From positions 1 to 64,000 of the forward strand of contig JAEEVO010000002.1 in the NCBI GenBank assembly GCA_016290905.1: 64,000 bases of DNA, read 5' to 3'. Source of the DNA: Lachnospiraceae bacterium. Lineage in GTDB: Bacteria > Bacillota > Clostridia > Lachnospirales > Lachnospiraceae. The stretch's first letter is position 1; every line of letters starts with the position of its first letter. Below the pieces are notes generated by a model. It was not told the origin of the DNA. It saw only the letters and a program-made list of their open reading frames with translations, and did no database searches. A program made the position numbers and the translations under genes. Of this stretch, positions 35,730-44,494 are shown piece after piece.

Positions 35730-37436
35730 ATGGTAAACGGCATAAGACTTGATGATCAGGCAATCACAAACAATTATAATGAGATGAGAAACCAGGTACA
35801 GGGCCCGGAAGGGGAAGCTGTGCCCAAAGTCGAAACCGGAAGTGCACAGCCCACCGAGAACGCCGCGGAAGCATCTGCCAATGCCGCATTTGGCGGTATA
35901 AACACTACCGCACGCGAGGCACTTGAGGAAGCGGGGCTTCCGAGGAGCGAACGTAATCTGGGTCTGGTCAGGGAGATGATAAACAACCAGATGTCGATCG
36001 ATCGTGACAGTGTATCGAGACTTGTAAGCCAGGTAAATGTTTTTAGGGAAGCAGATATTTCAACGCTTCTTTTAATGAACAAGAACAATATTCCCGTCAA
36101 TCATTTTACTGCGGCCCAGCTGCAGGCATATATAAATAACGAACAGGATCTTTCCGCCCAGATAGGAGATATGGTGGAGACACTTATCAATTATCTTGAT
36201 TCGGAAGCATCCGCAGGAAATGTTACATCAAACATGACCGTGCTTGAGGTGCTGACCGCCGGTACGGAGATATCCGCCGAAAACATGGCGGCGCTCGGAA
36301 ATGCCGAAAATGCCGTGAATGTTGCGGAAATGGTCAACAGCGGACAGGAGAATATCATGTCTACGCTGCTCACCGGTCAGGGAGGCGCAGAAGCGGTATA
36401 TGCCGCGGGCGCGCAGCAGGGAGCTGTTGCACCGGACGGAAATGCTGTCATGAACATGCTTGAGACCGGAACCGTAAACAATGTGGTTGCGGAGCTCGGA
36501 ACGGATGCCGAAGGCAGCGGAGCCAACTGGATGAACGGATTTGGGGCCGATAACGACGCTCTAAGCAGCTTCAACGAATTCAATACGGAATCGGCCGGTA
36601 CGGGCATCAGCGGAAACGGGCATTCCAATAAGGGCGCCGAGCAGCAGGGAACGCTTCTTTCATCCCTGCTTAACGAGAATGAGATAAAGGAACTGGATAC
36701 CCTGATCCAAAGAGTGTTCGGGAACAAGGCTGAACTGAGCGGAGACAAGGATGCGGAAGCACTTTTAAAAGAGATATACAAGGATGCTTCGGGCGTTGAC
36801 GAGGCAAAGCTTCAGGAACTGTTCAGATCGGGCACATACCAGAAGCTTGTAAAAAGCGCCTTGAACGAGAAATTTACGCTTAAGCCCTCGGATATAGACT
36901 CGGCGGATTCGATAAACGAATATTACAAGGAAACATATGCGGCTCTTTCCAAGCTGTCGGAAATGGCGGGAAAAGAAGGAGAACTTGCGGATAAGCTTAA
37001 TAAGCCCATGGACAACATGAAGTTCATGGATACGCTGAACAATGTATTTCCGTATATCCAGCTTCCATTGAAGCTGAATGAGGGCAATACGCACGGAGAA
37101 CTCTATGTATTTAAGAAGGGGAGGAGCAAGACCGACCCCGGCGATACGAAAAGCGTGCTGCTCCATCTTGACATGGATCATCTCGGACCTACGGATATAC
37201 ATATGGAGCTGAAGGCAGGATTCCTGAAGCTGAGGTTTTACTGTAAGGATGACGCCGCGAAGGATGTTCTTTCGGAAAACTTCTCAAAGCTTGAGAAGGC
37301 TCTTAACGAAAAAGGCTTTCAGACAGGCTCCGAATTTACCGTCAGAACGGAAGATACAAAGAACTTGGTAGAAGCCCTTTCGGGTGCATCCGGACCGGTA
37401 CCGGAGTTCAAGTACAATTTCGATATAAAACTGTAA
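35730..37436 (+). CDS. FliK-like protein (possible hook-length control homologue)
   Basis: A 568-residue protein without signal peptide or membrane helix. The first 300 residues are rich in Ala, Asn, Glu and Gly. The C-terminal 110 residues ('YIQLPLKLNEG', 'LLHLDMDHLGPTDIHMELKA', 'LRFYCKDDAAKDVLSENFSK') resemble the Flg_hook domain of FliK: a beta region followed by a helix ending in an 'L..ALNEKGF' motif. FliK proteins are variable in length and composition, which fits. There are no flagellar genes next to it, so it may be a FliK paralogue with another role. GGAGGGTGG precedes the ATG, and a DUF1461 membrane protein follows 15 bp later. Confidence 0.6.
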   Translation: MVNGIRLDDQAITNNYNEMRNQVQGPEGEAVPKVETGSAQPTENAAEASANAAFGGINTTAREALEEAGLPRSERNLGLVREMINNQMSIDRDSVSRLVSQVNVFREADISTLLLMNKNNIPVNHFTAAQLQAYINNEQDLSAQIGDMVETLINYLDSEASAGNVTSNMTVLEVLTAGTEISAENMAALGNAENAVNVAEMVNSGQENIMSTLLTGQGGAEAVYAAGAQQGAVAPDGNAVMNMLETGTVNNVVAELGTDAEGSGANWMNGFGADNDALSSFNEFNTESAGTGISGNGHSNKGAEQQGTLLSSLLNENEIKELDTLIQRVFGNKAELSGDKDAEALLKEIYKDASGVDEAKLQELFRSGTYQKLVKSALNEKFTLKPSDIDSADSINEYYKETYAALSKLSEMAGKEGELADKLNKPMDNMKFMDTLNNVFPYIQLPLKLNEGNTHGELYVFKKGRSKTDPGDTKSVLLHLDMDHLGPTDIHMELKAGFLKLRFYCKDDAAKDVLSENFSKLEKALNEKGFQTGSEFTVRTEDTKNLVEALSGASGPVPEFKYNFDIKL

Positions 37437-37451
37437 AAGGAAGGAAACGGC

Positions 37452-38171
37452 ATGAAGACAGACGGTGATTTAACCTATGATGATTATGATTCGTTCAGAT
37501 GGACGGATCTTATAATCGGATTATGCTTCTTTTTTGCATTGATAGGTATAGGACTGTTTCTTGCCGTTAATTTTAGGCCCTTATATTATTGGAGCATAAG
37601 CGCATTCGACATAGAAGAGGAAAGCGGTTTTTCACGTGAGGAGATCATTGAGAATTATGACGCGCTTATAGACTACTGCTCGCCGTTCTATACGGGAGAG
37701 CTTAATTTCCCGACCTTCAGGGCATCTGTTTCCGGGCTTTCACATTTCGCGGAGTGTAAAAATCTGTTTATTGTATTCTATGTTCTGGGTGCTGTCGGTA
37801 TCTGCGTATGCGTCTGGTTCTTCATATTACGGCACAGGGAAGAGGTTATATCGCATCTGAAGGTATGCGCCATAATGTCGATAGGCATCCCTGTCATTCT
37901 TGTGTTTATCAGCCTGATCAATTTCGACTGGCTGTTCCTTCTGTTCCATAAGATAGCATTTGATAATGACGACTGGCTCTTCGACCCGGCTCTGGATCAG
38001 GTAATTAAGATCCTTCCCGAAGGGTTTTTCATGGTCTGTCTTCTTGTCATAGCTTTTACGGTCATAGCAGGCGCAGCCGCAGCATTTATCGTTTATTTAT
38101 TAAAAAAGAAAAAGAAAAAAAAGGGCGATGAACCCCTGCCGAAACCTCAGAATTTCTATTTTACTCCGTAG
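37452..38171 (+). CDS. TIGR01906/DUF1461 family integral membrane protein
   Basis: A 239-residue protein with four or five membrane helices, the first at about 22-45. Between helices one and two an extracellular loop contains 'ENYDALIDYCSPFYTGELNFP', and near the C terminus 'FDPALDQVIKILPEGFF' occurs; both resemble the TIGR01906 family found in Bacillota. A lysine run (seven Lys) follows the last helix. Function unknown. Close spacing suggests co-transcription with the FliK-like gene. Confidence 0.75.
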   Translation: MKTDGDLTYDDYDSFRWTDLIIGLCFFFALIGIGLFLAVNFRPLYYWSISAFDIEEESGFSREEIIENYDALIDYCSPFYTGELNFPTFRASVSGLSHFAECKNLFIVFYVLGAVGICVCVWFFILRHREEVISHLKVCAIMSIGIPVILVFISLINFDWLFLLFHKIAFDNDDWLFDPALDQVIKILPEGFFMVCLLVIAFTVIAGAAAAFIVYLLKKKKKKKGDEPLPKPQNFYFTP

Positions 38172-38229
38172 CCGGATTAATTATTTCCAAATATTTACAG
38201 TTTTTTTACAAACCTTTTATAAAACATAC

Positions 38230-38258
38230 TTGCCTATATCCGGGTATAATGTTATAAT
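38230..38258 (+). promoter_or_regulatory. Promoter upstream of degV, giving a leader that carries repeat B
   Basis: TTGCCT (38230-38235), 17-bp spacer, TATAAT (38253-38258). The expected transcript would start near 38265 and include the whole of repeat B copy 2 in a leader of about 140 nt. Confidence 0.6.
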
Positions 38259-38293
38259 ACAAACTTGGTTTCAGTAAATGATTTTTATACCAT

Positions 38294-38355
38294 GTAACAG
38301 AACGCACGTTTTGTTACCGAGGAAATGCGGAAGGCGTTTTTCGGGGTGACATTGA
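38294..38355 (+). repeat. Structured repeat family B, copy 2 (degV leader)
   Basis: GTAACAGAACG pairs with CGTTTTGTTAC (one G-T pair, two-base loop), then the conserved tail GAGGAAATGC-GGAAG-GCGTTTTTCGGGGTGA. The internal hairpins of the other copies are absent here. In the tail stem a C-to-T change on the left arm is tolerated as a G-U pair. It lies 50 nt before the degV start. Confidence 0.8.
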
Positions 38356-38404
38356 CGGTATAGAAAATTTGAAATGGCAAGTCTTTTTAAAAGGTGGAGA
38401 GAAA

Positions 38405-39280
38405 ATGAAGGACTATATCGTAGTATCGGACGGAACGGTCGATATTGACAGGGAACTGATAGGAAAACTCGGAGCAAGGATAATCCCGATGATATATATC
38501 ATTGACGGAGAGGAGCATTTGTTCGATCCGTCGGGTGAAGCATTCGATTATAGCAGCTTTTACGAGAAAGTAAACGCAGGTGTGCCTGTATCTACATCAC
38601 AGAACCCGCCCGATGTTTTTATAAATTATTTTGAGGAGATCACCAAAGAGTATAAGAAGGTTTTATATCTCTGCTTTTCATCCGGGCTGAGCGGGAATTA
38701 CAATTCTGCATGCATGGCTGCTGAGGAAGTGATGAATAAGCATCCGGAAACGGATATACGCGTTATAGATTCGCTCTGTGCCTCGGTAGGTGAAGGCTTC
38801 TATTTAAGGGAAGTTTGTGAGAAAAGAGATGAGGGAGCGGATTTTGAAGAGCTCGTCAAGTACGCCGAAAGCATAAAGAGGGATGTATGTCACTGGTTTG
38901 TCGTTGGCAATCTCGACCAGTTAAGGCGCGGCGGCAGGATCAATGCTTTGGAGGCTAAACTGGGTTCAATACTGAACATCCATCCCATACTTACTACTGA
39001 CCGGGAAGGAAAGCTTAAGGTTGCGGAAAAGGTCCGCGGCATGAGGAAGGCACTGCATGAGCTTGTAGGTAAATTCGTAAAGTACGCAAAAGCCGATATC
39101 ATGCATAAGGTCATAGTGGCGCATGCGGGGGCCTCTGAGCTTGCGGAACAGCTTAAAAATCTGCTGAAGGAGACCGGAAGAATAAAGGAGTGCCTGATAG
39201 AAGACATCGGACCGGTCATCGGTGCTCATACCGGCTCACCCATGTGTGCGGTGGTATTCTTAGGCACACAGGAAGAATAA
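38405..39280 (+). CDS. DegV family protein
   Basis: A 291-residue two-domain fatty-acid-binding protein. DegV proteins present acyl chains to fatty-acid kinase (FakA) or act in related lipid metabolism. Visible features: 'VVSDGTVDIDREL' at the N terminus, the acyl-headgroup site 'PVSTSQNPP', 'LCFSSGLSGNYNSA', and 'RRGGRINALEAKLGSILNIHPIL'. The C-terminal domain ends in 'GPVIGAHTGSPMCAVVFLG'. The track starts at 38369; the ATG at 38405 directly follows GGTGGAG. Its leader carries a family B structured repeat. Confidence 0.93.
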   Translation: MKDYIVVSDGTVDIDRELIGKLGARIIPMIYIIDGEEHLFDPSGEAFDYSSFYEKVNAGVPVSTSQNPPDVFINYFEEITKEYKKVLYLCFSSGLSGNYNSACMAAEEVMNKHPETDIRVIDSLCASVGEGFYLREVCEKRDEGADFEELVKYAESIKRDVCHWFVVGNLDQLRRGGRINALEAKLGSILNIHPILTTDREGKLKVAEKVRGMRKALHELVGKFVKYAKADIMHKVIVAHAGASELAEQLKNLLKETGRIKECLIEDIGPVIGAHTGSPMCAVVFLGTQEE

Positions 39281-39310
39281 AAAACGTGAAATAAAACTGA
39301 TGAGGGGAAC

Positions 39311-40198
39311 ATGATAAACGAATCGATCATAACGGCATTTTATACACTCTTATTAATTATACTGACATTTCCCATTGGAACCGCAATACTCCTGAAATTC
39401 AGGGGCAAAGCAAGATTCATGCCGTTCTTTTTGGGAGCCATTGTATATTTTACATTCTCGATCATATTTGTGACGATGATCAATTCCTTATTTATCAACA
39501 AGGGACGTGTGACTCACGATTTCTTGAACGGGAATGTGCTCGTATATTCGTTCTATATGGCTGTTGTGGTCGGCTTTATGGAGATAATCGGTATGTTCGT
39601 GGCGTTTAAAAGGGTTTTGCAGACACACGACGACGAGAAAACACCGCTGATGTTCGGTTTGGGATACACCGCTGTTGCGCTTATAGCACTTGTCGGGCTG
39701 AGTCTGGTGGTTTATGTTTCAAATGCTACAGCACTCAACGCGCTCGGAGAAGAGGGCTACAGGACAAAATTCGCCGATGTTGAGTCATACGATCTTGACA
39801 AAACGATAGATGTTCTAAAAAATATAAGAATAATTGATCTGATCTATGAATTTTTAAACATGCTTATGTATACTGCGGTGATTGTTTCGCTGGCAGTCAT
39901 GGTATTCTATTCGGTAAAACTTAAGGCTACGGTATATTTCTGGATTGCTGTAATAATCCGTGCGCTGTATACGATACCGGGTTCCGTGACAAGCTGGTTT
40001 TCGTCACAATCCACGGCCTTGGATCCCGATGTATGGAATCCGGTAAGATCCGTAATAGAGCTTCTCTTTGCCGGGATTGCGGTATTTATGGCGTATAAGC
40101 TGTATGCATGCTACAAAAACGAAGAGCTTGTCATGCCGCTTGACCTGTTTAAAAAGAAAATGTATAAAAATACAAAAAATATGCTTGACAAACTTTGA
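39311..40198 (+). CDS. YhfC-like membrane protein with degenerate motifs
   Basis: A 295-residue protein with seven or eight predicted helices. Size, helix pattern and the segments 'VGFMEIIGMFVAFKRVL' and 'LMFGLGYTAVALI' resemble YhfC-type putative intramembrane proteases. In that family the first usually contains an E-R pair and the second a GHGG-type motif; here the histidine and glycines of the second motif are missing. It may have lost peptidase activity or be only distantly related. GAGGGGAAC precedes the ATG. Confidence 0.55.
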   Translation: MINESIITAFYTLLLIILTFPIGTAILLKFRGKARFMPFFLGAIVYFTFSIIFVTMINSLFINKGRVTHDFLNGNVLVYSFYMAVVVGFMEIIGMFVAFKRVLQTHDDEKTPLMFGLGYTAVALIALVGLSLVVYVSNATALNALGEEGYRTKFADVESYDLDKTIDVLKNIRIIDLIYEFLNMLMYTAVIVSLAVMVFYSVKLKATVYFWIAVIIRALYTIPGSVTSWFSSQSTALDPDVWNPVRSVIELLFAGIAVFMAYKLYACYKNEELVMPLDLFKKKMYKNTKNMLDKL

Positions 40199-40213
40199 TA
40201 ATGAGAGTATATT
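40185..40213 (+). promoter_or_regulatory. Promoter of argG
   Basis: TTGACA (40185-40190), 17-bp spacer, TATATT (40208-40213), partly inside the end of the preceding gene. Confidence 0.65.
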
Positions 40214-40248
40214 CATAAACAAGATAATTTTATGAATAATTATAAATA
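40212..40248. promoter_or_regulatory. Possible ArgR-type operator before argG
   Basis: A 7-bp inverted repeat TTCATAA/TTATGAA is followed by TATGAATAATTATAAATA, which matches the left half of an ARG box well and the right half poorly. Position just downstream of the promoter would suit repression by arginine. Speculative. Confidence 0.3.
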
Positions 40249-40265
40249 ACAAAGGAGATATTGAC

Positions 40266-41492
40266 ATGAAAGAAAAGGTTATTCTCGCTTATTCGGGCGG
40301 ACTTGATACCACAGCTATCATTCCGTGGCTCAAGGAAAATTTTGATTATGATGTAGTCTGCTGTTGTATCGATGTAGGACAGGAGAGCGAGCTTGACGGA
40401 CTTGAGGAGCGTGCAAAGCTTTCAGGCGCTGAGAAGCTTTACATCGAGCATCTTACAGAGGAGTTCGTTGACGATTATATCATGCCCTGTGTAAAGGCAG
40501 GCGCAGTTTACGAGCATAAGTACTTACTCGGCACATCCATGGCTAGACCGCTTATCGCTAAGAAGCTTGTTGAGATCGCACGTAAGGAAGGCGCAACAGC
40601 CATCTGCCACGGCGCAACAGGTAAGGGTAACGATCAGGTTCGTTTCGAACTTGGCATCAAGGCACTTGCTCCCGACATCAAGATCATCGCTCCCTGGAGA
40701 ATGACTGAGAAGTGGGGCATGAGCTCACGTGAAGAAGAGATCGAGTACTGCAAGAAGCACGGTATCGACCTTCCTTTCTCAACAGATAACAGCTACAGCC
40801 GTGACAGGAACCTCTGGCATATCAGCCATGAAGGCTTAGAGCTTGAGGATCCCGCAAACGCTCCTAATTACGATCATCTCCTTGTACTCGGCGTCAGCCC
40901 TGAGAAGGCACCCGAAGAGGGCGAGATCATCAGCATGACATTTGAAAAGGGTATCCCTACATCTCTTAACGGTGAGAAGATGAGTGCTACCGAGATCATC
41001 AAGAAGCTGAATAAACTTGGCGGAAAGCATGGTATCGGCATCGTAGATATCGTTGAGAACCGTGTAGTAGGCATGAAGTCACGTGGCGTATACGAGACAC
41101 CCGGCGGAACCATCCTTATGGCAGCACATGAGCAGCTTGAGGAACTCATCCTTGATCGTGCTACCATGACAGTTAAGAAGGAGATCGGCAACAAGTTTGC
41201 TGACGTTGTATACGAGGGCAAGTGGTTCACACCTCTCCGTGAGGCTCTTCAGGCATTCGTAGAGAGCACACAGCAGTACGTTACCGGTGAAGTAAAGATG
41301 AAGCTCTACAAGGGCAACATCATCAAGCAGGGTACAACCTCTCCTTATTCACTTTACAGCGAGAGCCTTGCATCCTTCACAACCGGCGAGCTTTACGATC
41401 ATCATGACGCAGAAGGCTTCATCAACCTGTTCGGTCTTTCCTTAAAGGTAAGGGCTATGAAGATGGCTGAGATTGAGAAGAACAAGAAATAA
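40266..41492 (+). CDS. argG: Argininosuccinate synthase
   Basis: A 408-residue cytoplasmic enzyme of arginine synthesis, joining citrulline and aspartate with ATP. The N-terminal PP-loop motif '[13 protein letters not shown]', the '[13 protein letters not shown]' motif and '[19 protein letters not shown]' are classic. AAAGGAGA precedes the ATG. It has its own promoter and terminator; argH is not in the window. Codon use indicates strong expression. Confidence 0.98.
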   Translation: MKEKVILAYSGGLDTTAIIPWLKENFDYDVVCCCIDVGQESELDGLEERAKLSGAEKLYIEHLTEEFVDDYIMPCVKAGAVYEHKYLLGTSMARPLIAKKLVEIARKEGATAICHGATGKGNDQVRFELGIKALAPDIKIIAPWRMTEKWGMSSREEEIEYCKKHGIDLPFSTDNSYSRDRNLWHISHEGLELEDPANAPNYDHLLVLGVSPEKAPEEGEIISMTFEKGIPTSLNGEKMSATEIIKKLNKLGGKHGIGIVDIVENRVVGMKSRGVYETPGGTILMAAHEQLEELILDRATMTVKKEIGNKFADVVYEGKWFTPLREALQAFVESTQQYVTGEVKMKLYKGNIIKQGTTSPYSLYSESLASFTTGELYDHHDAEGFINLFGLSLKVRAMKMAEIEKNKK

Positions 41493-41535
41493 AACAATAT
41501 ACGACGCAAAGTCAGAAGTGAAAGCATATTAAATA

Positions 41536-41570
41536 ACGGCTGCAACAGAAATGTTGCAGCCGTGTGTTTT
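41536..41570 (+). terminator. Rho-independent terminator of argG
   Basis: ACGGCTGCAAC and GTTGCAGCCGT form a perfect 11-bp stem with a 6-base loop, followed by GTGTTTTTG. Confidence 0.85.
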
Positions 41571-41584
41571 TGTCACCAAAATTC

Positions 41585-42667
41585 TTAAAATACATTCAGC
41601 CCCATCCTTTTACTTAGGGCGGGACAACGGTGAGCCATGCCGGGACCGTACTGGCATCTTAAGCAGTTGGAACACTTTGTAAACTTTGCATTATTAAGCA
41701 CTGCCTCGCAGAAAGCGGGATCGGCGAGAACCGCTCTGGCCAGGTCGACGGTATCGACCAGCTCATGCTCTATAAGGTACCTGACGGTCTTCGGATCCAA
41801 CAGCCCGTTCGCACAAGAAACAGGAACGCGCCCCGCAAAATGATCATGAAATCTAACGCCGAGAGAGCAGATGAGATTGTAGGGCTCTCCACGCTCCTTA
41901 AGAGAAGAGTCTTCCCATTCTATGCCTGTAGAAACCTGCAGGTAATCACAGCCTGCCTTGACATATTCTTCAGCAATCGATATAGCCGAGGAAACATTGG
42001 GCTCGATACCGGCAGTCCTGACGGATATTATAAAATCGGGACCGCAGCACTCCCTGATCTTTGTAATGATCTCGGAAGCGAATCTTGCTCTGTTCTCATA
42101 TGTGAGTATGCCATACTCATCCGTACGGAGATTGGTCTTTCTGGAGATAAACTGATTTATAAGATAACCGTGGCAGCCATGCAGCTGTATCCCGTCATAA
42201 CCTGCACTCTTTGCCCTGATCGCGGCCTTGACGAAAAGCTCCTGTGTCTCGTGTATCTCGTCTATGGTCATTTCCCTTGACATCTTTGCCGGAGTTTTTA
42301 CCGGAACTGCCGATGGACCGATGGCGGGACCGACATCCGGAGTCGTTGTGATACCGGTGTGGTTAAGCTGTATGATTACGGCGGCGCCGTACTTGTGACA
42401 CGCCTCCACGATTGCTTTATGCCCTTCTGCCTGGCTGTCCTCCCATAAGCCAAGGTGAGTTTTACAGAATCTGCCCTCGGGAGAAACCGCGGTAGCCTCA
42501 ACACATATCAGTCCGCACTCGTGTTCGGCTCTTTCTCGATAATGCTCGACGTGCCTTTCGGTTACTTTGCCGTCATCCTCGGCGTAATCGAACTTTACGG
42601 TAGGCGCCATGGTAAGACGGTTTTTAATAACTGTTTTATTTATGGTTATCGGGGAATTGACTCTCAT
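41585..42667 (-). CDS. NADH:flavin oxidoreductase, Old Yellow Enzyme type with Fe-S cysteines
   Basis: A 360-residue FMN TIM-barrel enzyme related to the N-terminal half of 2,4-dienoyl-CoA reductase. Features: 'LTMAPTVKFDY', 'GYDGIQLHGCHGYLINQFIS', and a C-terminal cysteine cluster 'CSNCLRCQYGPGMAHRC' that fits a 4Fe-4S site. The large C-terminal FAD/NAD(P)H domain of dienoyl-CoA reductases is absent. The track starts at 42742; the ATG at 42667 has AAAGGA 9 nt upstream and gives MRVNSPITIN. The substrate is unknown. It is a single gene convergent with argG. Confidence 0.92.
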   Translation of the reverse strand: MRVNSPITINKTVIKNRLTMAPTVKFDYAEDDGKVTERHVEHYRERAEHECGLICVEATAVSPEGRFCKTHLGLWEDSQAEGHKAIVEACHKYGAAVIIQLNHTGITTTPDVGPAIGPSAVPVKTPAKMSREMTIDEIHETQELFVKAAIRAKSAGYDGIQLHGCHGYLINQFISRKTNLRTDEYGILTYENRARFASEIITKIRECCGPDFIISVRTAGIEPNVSSAISIAEEYVKAGCDYLQVSTGIEWEDSSLKERGEPYNLICSLGVRFHDHFAGRVPVSCANGLLDPKTVRYLIEHELVDTVDLARAVLADPAFCEAVLNNAKFTKCSNCLRCQYGPGMAHRCPALSKRMGLNVF

Positions 42668-42774
42668 GGGCGTTATTCCTTTCATAAGCTGGATTTTAGG
42701 AATTATTAGGAATATTATATAACTAAAAATCAAAAGTGTCAATGTAATTCGAAAGTCTTGTTACAGCTTTTTTA

Positions 42775-44079
42775 TCACAGGAACATCGCCATATAATGAG
42801 GCATAGATACAACCCTGTTTTCGGGGGTTCCTACGTTTCCGTCTAAAAATTTATAGGACAGCGTAATGCCTGACTTTTCCATCAATTTACCTAGGGAATC
42901 TGCTTTGGATTTTCCGCTTTTTACTTCTATCGGTATTATATTACCATCCTTTTGGATCAGGAAATCAAGCTCCTTTTTAGTTGTTTCGTTTTTGTAGAAA
43001 TAAATTGGGTATCCCTTTTTTATCAAGATATCTGCGATGGCACATTCATATAGACCACCCTTGGTATTGCCTGACAGGGTGTTTTCTATGATATGCTGCT
43101 TTAATGAAAAATCTTTCATCGGAAGCAACAAAGAAAGGTCTGAGGTATAGACTCTGAAGAACTCGTCTTTGACATAATCTTCCAGATCGTATCTTATATC
43201 TGTGACTACCTTGCAAAGTCTGACGATATCGGCTCGAAGCAGCCAGTCAATGCTGGAATAGTATTTTTGTGCCCGTGCTCCATGCTCTATTTCTTTATAC
43301 TGAAATTTGTGGTTCTCTTTATCAAGCAGCTGTTTGGTAAGAGAAAGGAAGCACTTTTCAGCTTTGATTTTTTCTTCTGCATTAGCATAATGTGCAATAT
43401 CATATTGGTAGCCCTGGAGCAGTGCTCTTTGAAGCCGATCGGCACTGCGAAACTCTCTCGTGTTAACATAGTCATTTACTATTTCGGGCATGCCGCCTAA
43501 AGCCATATAACATCTGAAATAAGCCATCATGCTTTCATGTATGGCCGATGGAACCGGAGTATAGTTTTCGAAGGATGTCCTTAGAGTAGCGATCATATCC
43601 TCGGTGATACCTATAGCCCAAAGGAACTCTTCAAAATCGAGGCCATACATTTTTACATAATCAACAAAGCCGACAGGATATGAGCTTGGACGATTGTAAT
43701 CTATCCCAAGCATCGAACCGGAAGCTATAACATCAAAGCGGTTATCGATGGCCCAGAATTTTAATGAAGTTATGGCATTGGGACATTCCTGAATCTCATC
43801 AAGGAATATCAGGGTTTCCTCGGGTTTGATGCTTTTTTTTGGATAACGGAATTTCATTGCTGTGAGCATGCTTTCTACGTCGAGATTACCTGAGAAGATT
43901 TCAGATGCATTCGGTGTTTCTTTAAAATTGATTTCCAACACCTCTTTATAATTGTCATGTGCATATTGCTCAATGATAAAGGTTTTTCCAACCTGTCTTG
44001 CCCCCTGTACCACAAGACATTTCTTTTCTTTCGTTTTTTTCCAATTTGTCAGGTATTGTAAGACTTTTCTTCGCAGCAT
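42775..44079 (-). CDS. AAA+ ATPase with C-terminal DUF4143 domain
   Basis: A 434-residue protein: N-terminal AAA_14-type ATPase with Walker A 'VQGARQVGKTFIIEQ' and Walker B 'TLIFLDEIQECPNA', 'VIASGSMLG' as sensor, then a DUF4143 region with the restriction-endonuclease-like ending 'KKELDFLIQKDGNIIPIEVKSGKSKA'. Many copies of such genes occur per genome in Lachnospiraceae and Bacteroidota; their role is not established. The gene is more AT-rich than its neighbours, which fits lateral transfer. A 32-bp-spaced repeat array stands in front of it. Confidence 0.92.
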   Translation of the reverse strand: MLRRKVLQYLTNWKKTKEKKCLVVQGARQVGKTFIIEQYAHDNYKEVLEINFKETPNASEIFSGNLDVESMLTAMKFRYPKKSIKPEETLIFLDEIQECPNAITSLKFWAIDNRFDVIASGSMLGIDYNRPSSYPVGFVDYVKMYGLDFEEFLWAIGITEDMIATLRTSFENYTPVPSAIHESMMAYFRCYMALGGMPEIVNDYVNTREFRSADRLQRALLQGYQYDIAHYANAEEKIKAEKCFLSLTKQLLDKENHKFQYKEIEHGARAQKYYSSIDWLLRADIVRLCKVVTDIRYDLEDYVKDEFFRVYTSDLSLLLPMKDFSLKQHIIENTLSGNTKGGLYECAIADILIKKGYPIYFYKNETTKKELDFLIQKDGNIIPIEVKSGKSKADSLGKLMEKSGITLSYKFLDGNVGTPENRVVSMPHYMAMFL

Positions 44080-44111
44080 GTGATCACTTCCCCTTTTTTA
44101 TTTTTTGCATA

Positions 44112-44190
44112 TCAACATTTTGGAATTATAAAATAGCCATCAATCAACATTTTAGAAAGGATAAATGTTGATTAATCAACATTTTGGAAT
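44112..44190 (-). promoter_or_regulatory. Three direct repeats at exact 32-bp spacing plus a 22-bp palindrome
   Basis: The 15-mer ATCAACATTTTGGAA occurs at 44112-44126 and 44176-44190, with a one-base variant (TAGAA) at 44144-44158, so starts are exactly 32 bp apart. The third copy overlaps a perfect palindrome AAATGTTGATTAATCAACATTT (44164-44185). It ends about 30 bp before the start of the DUF4143 ATPase gene on the minus strand. The spacing is three helical turns, so a bound protein would lie on one face of the DNA. An operator or iteron-like binding array is likely. Confidence 0.75.
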
Positions 44191-44426
44191 ATTATATAAT
44201 CCGGAAGGGATTTTGTCAAGAGTTGAATGGTATTTTATGACCACGATTACCCATATAAAGAACGAAATCGTGGCCATATTTACTATAACTATTACAGTGG
44301 AATGTGCAAGTAAAATCTTTTTACTTTGACAAAAAAAATTTAGGCTGTAAAGGCTTTGGAGTATGTGAGAGGGAGTAAAGTTGTCAAACTACGTGAAAGT
44401 TAAAGTAAATTTAAGATTTTGTTTCC
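44191..44426. other. Intergenic region between the DUF4143 ATPase and topB
   Basis: AT-rich, no supported ORF. It holds one dyad, TGACCACGATT (44238-44248) with AATCGTGGCCA (44266-44276), 10 of 11 pairs, of unknown purpose. There is also a TTGACA at 44327 followed at 16 bp by a poor -10. The ORF start listed at 44381 has no ribosome site and lies upstream of the predicted topB promoter. Confidence 0.5.
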
Positions 44427-44455
44427 TTTACAAACAGGACAGTCTGAGGTATAAT
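44427..44455 (+). promoter_or_regulatory. Promoter of topB, embedded in a hairpin sequence
   Basis: TTTACA (44427-44432), 17-bp spacer, TATAAT (44450-44455). The spacer end ACAGTCTGAG is complementary (one G-T) to CTCAGGCTGT (44461-44470), which runs into TTTTTA. Transcripts arriving from upstream would form a terminator here, while those started at this promoter would not. Confidence 0.6.
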
Positions 44456-44494
44456 GTAGTCTCAGGCTGTTTTTATCAATCTTGGGGGTCAGTA

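Noticed and set aside
44112-44190. Short CRISPR array (three repeats, 32-bp period)
   Set aside because: The repeat is only 15 bp, there are just three, the intervening sequence is AT-rich and promoter-like, and no cas genes are near.
44381-44494. N-terminal extension of topB in the ORF track
   Set aside because: It lies before and across the predicted promoter, has no ribosome site, and the family begins at the ATG at 44495.
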